Below, piece by piece: positions 1 through 8,443 of a stretch of 16,815 nt of DNA. Every line of letters begins with the position of its first letter. Position 1 is the stretch's first letter. The DNA is taken from the NCBI GenBank assembly GCA_015852425.1, contig JAAAIG010000160.1, forward strand, positions 6,776-23,590, given 5' to 3'. A model generated the notes under the pieces. It saw nothing but the letters and a program-made list of their open reading frames with translations, ran no database searches and was not told the origin of the DNA. This DNA is from Gryganskiella cystojenkinii (Eukaryota; Mortierellomycota; Mortierellomycetes; Mortierellales; Mortierellaceae). Both the position numbers and the translations under genes were made by a program.

Positions 1-44
1 TCCTTGCAGCATAATGAGTAAAAACATGTAAACATGGCACTCAC

Positions 45-2253
45 GCTGCAGAGACTCGATAAACATGTCCAATCCCTTGTTGCGGTATTCGTATCGTCCA
101 GCGGTAAAGAAGTAGAGCGTGTTGTCGAGGTCAAAGTCGTAATGACCATAAAAGTGTCCCCGAACAAAGTCATGGATGCGATCCTTCGAAACTGCGTGCA
201 AGTTTTGGAATTCGTGCATAGCTGAGAACTTGACCACGTTCAAGCCGTTGGGTAGCACGCCATCTAAAAAAAATGGCCAGGAAAACACATAACGGGTCCC
301 AGTTTGTCAATCGTACTCAACGTAATGAAGGACCTCTCATAGAAAAAGAGCTACAGTCCAGTCCTCATCGATCTTACCTGGTTTGCGTTTCAAGAGATGC
401 TCGGCCTCATAGGCGGTAATATGAGAGACGGTTGTGAAGACATCACAGCAGTGGGTCGCAGCACGCTCGATACAGTATCGGTGATAAATGCCTCTCTTGC
501 CTGCCTCATGATCCACGTCAAAATTTCGCAGGTTGTTGTAGAAATCGACCGATCCCGCGCACAGATAACGACCGAGCAGAGTGGCGTGGGTAGTGAAGAT
601 CGTGGTGACGTCGATATGACGCTTGCGACAGAGGGCAATACCCACACCAGCCAACCACTCGTGGAAATGAGCGATCACGGCTGTCTTTTGCTCATGAGCC
701 GTAAACTAATACAGTTTGTTATGAGAAGGCAGGAAAGACGTTAGAGATAAGAAAAGAGCGAGAGCTCCCCGAGAAACCACACGAGCACAACAAGAAATCG
801 AAGAAGGCGACGTTGAAAACAACAGAGTACACGAGAAATAAGAGACCAATAAAAGTCTGCCCACTCTTTTGGCTCCAACAAGCGCAACCAGAAATAAAGG
901 TCAAACTAAAGTTGAGTTAGCGCGCATGAATGGTGTCCCCACAAGAAAATGTTGAGTGCTCCCTTCAAGCCGATGCCTTCCTTTCACGGTTTCTCTCATA
1001 CCAGTCAGTCTTCGGCGTGTGTTCATCATTGGAAGAGATTTAAAACACGGAAAGCGTTCTCTTGCTTCTGTGTTTCTACGATAGTAACTTGCTTGTCCGT
1101 CCCTCCATCCGTCCGTGCATTCTCGCCTTCACCTCCGAACCACCCCCCCTTTGAACGAGAAACATGCCCGCCTTCCGGATATTTGTTTTGTTTTTTCTTT
1201 TTGCGTTCCACAATGCCAGAGAGGTCCGTCTTGAAAAAGAAACCAAAACAAGGACCAGTTGATGTTCGATTTGATTGTCCATCCCCTTTGGCCCCCTTGA
1301 TGCGATTGTGTCCAATGGTTTTTGTGTACTCTCTTGGAGGGGTGGCTGTTGGATAAGGGAAAAAAGATAAACTCCCCAACGACCAAAGGAAAGACAAAAT
1401 GTCGGGAACCCCCCAATCAACTGATGTACAATGTCGTTATCTGTTTCCCACAGTGACGCACACACCACACACCCTTTGCTCTCTAAGATATCGTATCAAA
1501 CACTCAAAAGTAAACCGGCTCAAAAGGCATTCGGAGGTCACTTGGAGCAAAGGCGAAAAAGCAAAAACAAAGAAAAAAATGTTGTTCAGGGGAAAAAAAA
1601 CCATGAGCACCACATGGTCCCTAAGTCTCTTCCAACAGGGTCGTCACTACTCTCTCTTCACTTCTCCCACGCGGACGCAACTCTGATGTGCTTTTTTTTT
1701 TTTCGGTCTTACCTCCCCGAGGAACCAGGCGACCAGGTATCCAAAAAGAATAGCCTCGTTTGTTTCATGATCATTTGGTGGCGAGGGGATTCCGGCCACG
1801 TTCCAGAGATCGCCCTTCCACTCGTCCAGCTTATGATAGACCGAGCCGGTATCGAAGAGCAAGACCTTTGGCGCACCTTCGATCAACCAACGGCCGTACA
1901 AGAACTTGACGCCACGCTCCTTCATGGACTCGAGCGTCAGTCGAAGTTCTGGCGAATCCGGTTCGAGGTTCTCGACTTCAAGGGGAGCGGTCTTGTAAGA
2001 GAGCGGGCCGATCATGGTATAACGACCACCATATTCGTGGCAGGTGACGGGAGCCTTGGACTTTAACACCGTGTAGATGCCTCCGACTAGGCAAAGACAG
2101 GTTATGAAATCCAAAAAGAGTCTGTTATTTTGTTGAAGGTGAGCGACTGCAATCAAACAAACAATTGTCGATTAGAAATGAATTACCCTTGTTGGCAACT
2201 TCCCATGCAATCTCAAAGAGCAACGGCTTGTGGACATTCCTTGGAGGGTTCAT
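45..2253 (-). CDS. GSY1: Glycogen synthase (UDP-glucose glycosyltransferase, GT3), N-terminal part
   Basis: The enzyme extends alpha-1,4-glucan chains of glycogen from UDP-glucose in the cytosol, on glycogenin primers. Exons on the minus strand are 2253-2187, 2086-1713, 705-378 and 263-45; the last ends at a GTGAGT donor and the gene continues past the left edge. All junctions use GT..AG and keep the frame (phases 1, 0, 1, 1). About 329 of the roughly 700 residues usual for fungal Gsy proteins are present. Residues 22-28 read KVGGIYT, the N-terminal UDP-glucose site of the family. [37 protein letters not shown] (160-164), [14 protein letters not shown] and [11 protein letters not shown] follow in the family order. 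The start ATG at 2253 begins [14 protein letters not shown], which aligns with the short N-terminus of fungal Gsy proteins, and an in-frame TAA lies 24 bases before it. The catalytic glutamate and the glucose-6-phosphate/phosphorylation tail lie outside the window. Confidence 0.96.
706..1712 (-). other. Large (1007-bp) intron of glycogen synthase
   Basis: The donor GTAAGA follows the GAG codon at 1715-1713 and the acceptor ATTAG ends at 706. Joining the flanks gives WFLGE/FTAHEQK, which matches the uninterrupted fungal family sequence, so no coding exon is missing. The other complete introns of this gene are 100 and 114 bp. The intron holds short open frames on both strands, but none has a recognisable domain or splice context. 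No terminal inverted repeats are evident by eye. Confidence 0.88.
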
Positions 2254-2955
2254 GGCCACAGTTATTGATTTTGTAGTTTAAAATGAATGAATGTGGGTGG
2301 GTTTGAGTGAGGAGGGTGATTCGGGGAAGGAGGGAAAAACATAAAAAAACAACAATGATAAGAACGAGAAGGAAAAGAGGAAAAGAAAAAAACAGGAAGA
2401 GAGAGTGAGGGGAGAAGGACGATCGATTGTGCGCACAAACACGCAGCCACTGAAACAAGCTTCCCCAGCAGACGAACGCGTTTGAATCCTTCGTGGTCAA
2501 TCTCGTTGCATTTTCTGCCTGTCATGAGCCCAGGAGTGTGTAACTGAACTGGGCACAGGGGCAGTTTAGATGACTGGCTCCAACTATCCCGTTGTAAGGC
2601 AGCCACTGCTTCACAACCAAAGATCCTCTGTTCGTTCATCCGAGAATTATGTGATTGCGCCCTTAAGCTCTTGACACGCAGGATCGAATACCGAGACAAA
2701 GCGCTTGGGTGACCGTGGGTGAAAGATTAGCACAATCCGTCTCCTCCACGTCTTTATCGCTGTTGTTGCGTTCGCTGTCCGGTTTCAAGAAGAAGGAAGA
2801 CGCGTTCATTTTTCTTTGACCCCGGATACGTCTTTGTTTCTTTTTGCTAGGCCAAACGATGGCGTAGTATTTTGGAGGCGAGAGAACTCTCCGAAGGGAA
2901 TCAATATTTTTTAAAGGCTGACATATTCCCGCTGAGAGCAGCGTTAGTTCGAGGC

Positions 2956-2977
2956 TTTTTTTTTAACCCCCCCCCCC
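2956..2977. repeat. Homopolymer pair T9-AA-C11
   Basis: Nine T, two A and eleven C in a row in the divergent promoter region. Such a C11 run is prone to slippage and to length errors in sequencing. No function can be read from it. Confidence 0.8.
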
Positions 2978-3145
2978 GAAAGAGAACTGGAATCCCATGT
3001 GCCTTTTGAAGTAAAAGGGCAGACTAGTAATGACAAACTTTTAGTTATTGGCACAAAAGAGAAAGAGAGCGAGAGGCGGCTCCGATTCATTTCCTTGGCC
3101 ACCATTGCCTAAAAAAAAAGATGGTGGCAAAGTATGGGTGTGAAG

Positions 3146-3154
3146 TATATAAAG
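3146..3154 (+). promoter_or_regulatory. TATA box (TATATAAAG)
   Basis: A near-consensus TATA element on the plus strand, followed by a purine/pyrimidine-mixed, start-site-like stretch. It is 1086 bp upstream of the rac ATG, much further than usual for a core promoter. It would serve rac only if rac has a long 5' UTR or an undetected 5' UTR intron. Otherwise it drives an unannotated transcript or is chance. Confidence 0.35.
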
Positions 3155-4151
3155 GATTGGGGTGTGCAACAGAGCCGAGCCTCCATCTCTCGTTCTCCTA
3201 AAGCCTCCCCAAAACCTTGATTCCAAGCCCAGTCAAGGTGCACCTCCAAGAAACTGAAATTGCAATGCTCGCTTGGGGGGAATTTTTTTTTGGCAGAAAA
3301 AGGACAAGGAGGTGGAGCAAGTGACCGAGATCCATTTTTTTTTTTTTTTAGTCAATAAGATTTGGTCCAACGGCCCAATTTCGATTTGTCGGACCATGGG
3401 GTTTTGCTATGCTCTGGAAAGAGAGAGAAAGGATACGGTACACAACAGGGTTAAATGAACGAGAGGAACCATCAATCGGACTTGTGCTCATCCCCTCCTC
3501 CTCCGATGCTGTCTGATTACTCGACAGCGTGGATCGAAAAGAAAGTGATTTGATGTCTTTTTATTCATCGTGCAGGAGAGAGCTTTTTTTTCGACATGAG
3601 CTTTATGATTTTTGAGGGACCAAAAAAAAAGACAACAACAATAATAGTAAGAGAACAAGAGAGAGGGAGATAATAAAATAAAAAAAATAAAAAAGAGCAT
3701 TGAGCACTTGCTTTCTTCATTTTACGGCCATGGGCCATTTTGCCATGTTCACGGCGAAAAGACGAAAAAAGGGTGAACCAAAGGAAGCGTGAAGAAGAGA
3801 GAGGGGCGGGTCTGGGAAGTGAAAAGAAAAAATAGAGAAGACCAAAACTGGACAGGAAACGAGTATCCCTTCCCAGAATAATATTTTTGTGGTTCAGTTG
3901 CACGGCCAAGAAAGAAATGAAAGAAAAGACAGATGTGGCAAGGACAGGGGCGGACAAAAGAGTTCGGATCCCCGTTCATCAACCTGACGTTCAGTTTCGA
4001 CAAGGATGAACAACAGGCAGTGGAGGAAGAAGAACAGAAGAAAAAAGAAGGTTCAAGAGAGTTGCGTGCTAATCCTGTGCAAAAACAGACAACAAAAAAA
4101 ATAGTCTCTTTTTTGGTATTTCTTTCGTCGTCGTTTTCTTTTCGTCTCCCA

Positions 4152-4167
4152 CTCTCTCTCTCTCTCT
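4152..4167 (+). repeat. CT dinucleotide repeat in the rac leader
   Basis: About eight CT units within a long pyrimidine-rich stretch that ends some 70 bp before the rac ATG. CT-rich blocks just upstream of start codons are common in strongly expressed fungal genes. A CCAAT pentamer (4181-4185) lies between the repeat and the ATG. Confidence 0.7.
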
Positions 4168-4239
4168 TTCTTCACCTCAACCAATCCATCATCAACTCAT
4201 CTTTTTTGCTCTACGCTCTCTTCAACAAAACTACCCACC

Positions 4240-6666
4240 ATGCAGGCCATTAAATGTGTTGTCGTCGGAGGTAATACCCTTACCTCTCTCCCCTCTCGAC
4301 AATCATCCCCTACCCGTCATCATCTCACTCTCTGTCTTCCTTTAATATCCTACATCATCGTCATCATCTCTCTTTGCTAAACCTATTCAATTGGACTCCT
4401 TGTTGTTTTCAAGACCAAACTAACATGTTCTTTGTCTCTATTCATCCTTGGTTCTCATCACTATTTAGACGGTGCCGTCGGAAAGGTAATACTCAAAGCA
4501 AGACGAGGAACAACAGCCGCTCTTTTTTTTTTTTGTTCCTGTTCCAGGTCTCCACCTGTCCCCAAGTTCTTTCTTGTCTGTTGACAGCTAGAGCGGACCC
4601 GAGGCGGCCGACTCTTTTCATTTTATCGGTCTCCCTTCTTGAGACGGGAATGAAGGACAGAGTGGACTTATCAGCATCGATTCGGGTGAACGCCAAGCGA
4701 TTGTACCCCAGGAGACAAAAGAACACGGCCGCAACTCGCCTAGTCTCCCGTGATACCGCTCGATTGTCGTTGGGTGGACGCCTTTTCAAATTCAGATGGG
4801 ATCTGACCTCTCCATGAATCATCATTGTCTGACCTTCCCACTATTCTTTCTATACCTCTTGTTGTCATTATTACTAGACCTGTCTTCTCATCAGTTACAC
4901 TACCAATGCCTTCCCTGGCGAGTACATTCCCACCGTGTAAGTCTCTTTTTTGCTTTATTTTGTTCATCCAAAACAAAAAACCTTACCGAGGACAAAAGAA
5001 AAGAAACCTCCCTTTCCAGCATCAGTCATGAAGAGCATGGCGAACACGATGAGAGATTGCATGTTTCCCCTCGTGAAAGAAGGCTTTAAAAAAATGCGTT
5101 TATTCTCCTCCACCCCGTCTTCACCGTTCAACTCTTCCAACCCAGCAACCCACTGAACTGACCCCGACCATCTCTCTTTTGTTTCACGCCTAATAGTTTC
5201 GACAACTACTCCGCCAATGTGATGGTTGATGGAAAGCCCATCAACCTTGGCCTTTGGGATACTGCCGGTCAGGAGGATTACGATCGTCTTCGCCCTCTCT
5301 CTTACCCCCAAACCGATGTCTTCCTCATCTGTTTCTCTCTCGTCAGCCCTCCTTCGTTCGAGAACGTCAAGACAAAGGTAAGAGATTCTGAGCAATCTTT
5401 TGTTTTCCTGTCATTTCTTTTTTTTTTCTGTTCTCTCTGTGTGTCCTTTATTGTTTTGTACCTTCTTGTCCAATCCTTCGTTTCATGTTTGTGCTTTTTA
5501 TGCTTTTTCTGTACTTGTCCATCAAAGACAAGATGGCGCCCTTTGTTTGGACCACTTATAGCGTATCACAATCGGGAAGCAGGGGTGGTGGCGAACAGGG
5601 ACTTTGTGTCATCCCGTTGTTGCCGGACATTTTTTTCGGGGAAAGACTTCATCCTCCATGATGCAGGACCAATATTTTTTGACTCAAATGGCGCACCAGC
5701 TCGGAGCTGCCCACCACAGGATTTTAAAAAAGGAGAGCACCGCCCAGGGAACAGAAACCACATGCCACAGGACACGAGGGACAATGGGCAGGATGTGTTT
5801 CCAAGCTACTCCTGTCAGGAAAAGAAAGCCTTGCTGGTTCCTGGATTTCACAGAAGCGACACTGGGGAGCTGATCGTTGGGGATGTGTCCAACTGTTCCC
5901 TTTCACAAAAGGAGGGTGTTTGTGAGGGAGTTGATGTGTGCGTGTGTTTTCTTTTGTTTTCTTTTGTTTTGTTTTGTTTTTTCATTTATGCTTGTTTGTG
6001 TAGTACGTGCTGTGCAACGTTGGACGGTCTGGTTCAAATAGGAGACAGTCCCATGCAGGCGTTTCATCTTGAACCATCGAGGGTATATACTTTTTTTGGC
6101 CAATATCTGTCTAGACGGAGTCACAGAACATTCACCAAGGATCATGCAACTCCTTGTTGTTGTCCTTGTAGTCGCAACGCTATCCCTCGTTCATGCATGG
6201 ATGCTGGGCTTATGTTTTCACTTTTTGTTGTTTATCTCGCTTTTATTATTATCCTGCTCTTGCGGCGACAATAGTGTTGGCTTACGTTACTTCACCATAT
6301 TCTCTCTTTTTTTTAACAACAAGACTGTTATACAACGTTACTTACAATATCCCTTTGTTACTTCTATGTCCGTAGTGGAACCCTGAGATCAGCCATCATG
6401 CCCCCAACATTCCCACAATTCTTGTCGGTACCAAGTTGGATTTGCGCGAGGATAAGGAGACTTTGGACAAGTTGCGTGAGAAGCGCATGCTGCCCATCAC
6501 ATACCCCCAGGGTCTTCAGATGGCCAAGGAAATTTCTGCTGTCCGTTACCTCGAGTGCTCAGCTTTGACCCAGAAGGGCTTGAAGAACGTCTTTGACGAG
6601 GCTATCCGTGCTGTTCTCTGCCCAGTCCAGCCTTCCAAGCGCTCAAAGAAGTGTCTCATTCTTTAA
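4240..6666 (+). CDS. RAC1: Rac-type Rho-family small GTPase
   Basis: Rac is a membrane-anchored GTP/GDP switch. In fungi it controls polarised growth, branching, actin and NADPH oxidase. Exons are 4240-4270, 4469-4485, 4878-4936, 5197-5377 and 6376-6666; they sum to 579 nt, giving 192 residues, the exact length of human Rac1. Residues 10-17 are the P-loop GDGAVGKT. YIPTVFDNY (32-40) is switch I with the effector threonine T35, and [10 protein letters not shown] (57 on) is switch II with Q61. GTKLD and SAL are the guanine-specificity motifs. W56 in LGLWDTAGQ marks Rac, because Cdc42 has phenylalanine there. The tail is polybasic (KRSKK) and ends in the CAAX box CLIL, whose final leucine predicts geranylgeranylation. 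The start matches MQAIKCVVV exactly. Introns are 198, 392, 260 and 998 bp, about three quarters of the gene. An uncommon N at residue 98 (KWNPE) replaces the usual aromatic. Confidence 0.97.
4469..4485 (+). other. 17-nt micro-exon of rac (P-loop)
   Basis: This is exon 2, bounded by CTATTTAG and GTAATA. It supplies two bases of D11 and codons G12 to K16, the core of the nucleotide-binding P-loop. Without it the frame shifts, since 17 is not a multiple of three, and the P-loop is lost. The neighbouring exon 1 is only 31 nt. Confidence 0.93.
5378..6375 (+). other. Large (998-bp) intron of rac
   Basis: The donor GTAAGA follows codon K96 and the acceptor CCGTAG precedes W97. The joined protein [12 protein letters not shown] matches the Rho family across the junction. 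No conserved coding segment is visible on either strand. It contains the TTTTG-type repeat at 5947-5981. Confidence 0.92.
5947..5981 (+). repeat. TTTTG/TTTTC pentanucleotide-like repeat
   Basis: An imperfect tandem of TTTTC and TTTTG units inside the last rac intron. It is simple-sequence DNA with no evident function. Confidence 0.7.
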
Positions 6667-6861
6667 ATTGGAGATATGACCTAGAAAGAAATTAGGCTGG
6701 AGCAAGGCGACGAGTCAAGGGCGACTACAAGGGCAAGAAGGAGACGGGATACCCATTCGACGTGCTATACTGGCAAAACAGAGGCTACCGAACAGGCTCT
6801 CCTCGATGTTGTTTTTTCACCTTGACCAAGTCTCCGACCTCTTTCTTTTCGCAACAACTCC

Positions 6862-6879
6862 AAAAAAAAAAAAAAAAAA
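6862..6879 (+). repeat. Genome-encoded A18 tract in the rac 3' flank
   Basis: Eighteen consecutive A lie about 200 bp after the rac stop codon. If transcribed, the tract would act as an internal oligo-dT priming site and could create false 3' ends in cDNA data. Confidence 0.85.
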
Positions 6880-7735
6880 TTAAGCAACAAGAAACAAGTA
6901 TCAGACATGTCATCCTTTCACTTTCTCTCTTTCTCCCCATCATCGCCGATCGTATAAATGAACCGTGAACGACTTCCTATTTTTGTCCTGACTCTGGATG
7001 ACGGCGTCGTTTGCCGGTTATTTCTTCTTCCTTAGTAGCGCCCCATCCCTTCGATACATGGTCATCTTTATATATCTCCTTTTTCCTTTTTCTTTTCTCT
7101 CTCTTCTCTTTTTAACAAATATATACAGTTTTAAACACGACCGTCATGGAGCCATTGCAACTGTTTGAAAATGTAGAAAATGTAGAGAGGCAAACACGAG
7201 ACGTGGTTGTGACTGCACTCTGATCCGAGTCGACGATTGGCTTTGTTCCTGGTTGGCTACAGACGTGGGCAGCAACCCTAACCCCGCGCTTTCTTTTTCC
7301 GTCCTTGCTCTTACACGAGTTTTCCCTGGCAGGAAGAAAAAGAGAGGTTGACCATCATCGTGGTCGATCTGATTCAAATCGCGACTATTATTTTTTCTAA
7401 TTTTAAGGATATGACAGATGTGCTGTGTTCTTCGGTTGAAACAGCAATAACAACCTCGATAGCTCAAACCACTGCTCTTTATTAAACGCTGAGCAAAGGA
7501 CTGGGTGGACGACACAGAGAGAATACAACGAGATGTTGTTTTTTAGCCAATGGATGTCCACAGGTAGACAGTAGTCCCCTGAGTAATATTCACCATACTA
7601 TCCGTCTTAAAGGAGAGTGGAACGAGAACAGATATTCCTACTGAAGAGCCTCACCATCGTCAATCTGTCCTATTCTTTTTTCTCTGATTTCTCGTCATCT
7701 CTTTTTTTTTCTTTTTTCTTCTTCACTGGTTTCAG

Positions 7736-8211
7736 TTGATTGCTTTCAAGTCCTACGATTTCTATAGCTACCCGATAATTCACCCACGTAAGCACTACCA
7801 GAACCAGGAAAGGAACTACATGCACTAAAGTTCTAGATACTCGTGGTCGCGATCATCATCCTCGCCTTAGAAAATGTTGTCCAAGCCCAGATGCCGGGTC
7901 GTTTACAGTTTTTCGGCCATGTCGAATCAGGGAAAATCCGCCGGTCACATCTATTCCCACTGGCCCAGCAAGAAAGCCACTAATACCGATACAACGATCG
8001 TCCTTATCGAGAACCTGGATAGAATGCTGTACCGAATTCACGGCCATCTTTTAGGATCTCAAGGACATCTCACACGATGTGGGATTGGAAGAGCCTTGGG
8101 ACAAATTTGTGGCCGAAGGAGGCTCAACTTTCCGAGGATTTCGAGTCTTGGTCTCGAGAAAAGAAACAGGTCTGGGTTGATGATAAGCGTGCGGCCTTGA
8201 ACGGACGATGA
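7736..8211 (+). other. Coding-like fragments, possible decayed gene or unrecognised small gene
   Basis: A strong polypyrimidine-AG site (ends 7735) opens a 52-nt open block that stops at a GTAAGC donor (7788). An AG at 7836 is followed by a hydrophobic frame (ILVVAIIILALENVVQAQ) running to a stop at 7983. Further on, one frame gives DLKDISHDVGLEEPWDKF (8055-8180). Another gives LSEDFESWSREKKQVW and ends at a TGA at 8209-8211. These segments look protein-like but lie in different frames, and I found no splice set joining them. No family is recognised. Options are a pseudogene, a small gene with missed introns, or chance. Confidence 0.2.
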
Positions 8212-8256
8212 CAAGAACGTTACCAGTTCGACGAGTGTCTAGACTTTCCTACGAGA

Positions 8257-8295
8257 CACGTGCAAATAAACACGTGACTACATTTGATGACGTCA
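8257..8295 (+). promoter_or_regulatory. Two CACGTG E-boxes plus a TGACGTCA CRE
   Basis: CACGTG occurs at 8257-8262 and 8271-8276, the second as CACGTGAC. A perfect 8-bp palindrome TGACGTCA follows at 8288-8295. Basic helix-loop-helix proteins (Cbf1/Pho4/USF class) bind the first type and ATF/CREB bZIP proteins bind the second. The cluster lies about 150 bp before the ATG at 8444, a plausible promoter position for the Q/H-rich gene. I did not notice comparable sites ahead of the other genes. Confidence 0.55.
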
Positions 8296-8443
8296 TTAGT
8301 TCCCATGATTTGGTACTCCGCCTTGTTGCTTTTGCACTTTTTTTTTCCGGGTCCCCGCTGTCTCGTTCATCTTGCTTCCTTTGTTGCATCTACTACACCC
8401 TCACTTCTCATTCTTTTTTTTTGATCGTAGCTTTTGCGACAAA

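Larger units (their letters stand above)
2254..4239. other. Divergent intergenic region between glycogen synthase and rac
   Basis: This ~2-kb stretch must hold both promoters. Next to the glycogen synthase start (2260-2420) the minus strand is strongly pyrimidine-rich, as is common in fungal core promoters and 5' UTRs. One AGGGG stress-element-like pentamer lies at 2408-2412, but a 5-mer is weak evidence. Further right are a T9 run followed by a C11 run (2956-2977), a TATA box (3146-3154) and a T15 run (3335-3349). A CT-rich leader lies just before rac, with CCAAT at 4181-4185. Short open frames on both strands have low-complexity translations (F/S/K-rich), and I do not regard them as genes. 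Confidence 0.6.
6667..8443. other. Intergenic region between rac and the Q/H-rich gene
   Basis: It begins with the rac 3' flank, including an A18 tract, and continues through AT-rich, pyrimidine-rich sequence around 7060-7130. From 6667 to about 7700 I see no gene. From 7736 to 8211 there are coding-like fragments, described separately. A compact regulatory cluster at 8257-8295 and a pyrimidine tract ending in TCGTAG at 8430, a possible 5' UTR acceptor, lead into the next start codon. Confidence 0.5.

Noticed and set aside
949..1356. A 135-codon plus-strand open frame inside the glycogen synthase intron, as a nested gene
   Set aside because: Its translation is Ser/Pro/Phe-rich low complexity with no domain, and several overlapping antisense frames of similar length exist in the same stretch. 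It is more likely chance in an intron.
2262..2699. A 145-codon minus-strand open frame upstream of glycogen synthase
   Set aside because: The translation becomes a Phe/Ser/Pro run from a pyrimidine tract, has no recognisable domain, and lies where the promoter and 5' UTR belong.
3565..4003. Overlapping open frames (84-130 codons) on the minus strand in the divergent region
   Set aside because: They are Phe/Ser/Leu-rich translations of T- and CT-rich DNA, with no family likeness or splice context.
5219..6274. Long open frame running from rac exon 4 into the intron
   Set aside because: After K96 the translation loses all Rho-family similarity, and a consensus donor sits exactly at the point of loss. 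It is intron read-through.
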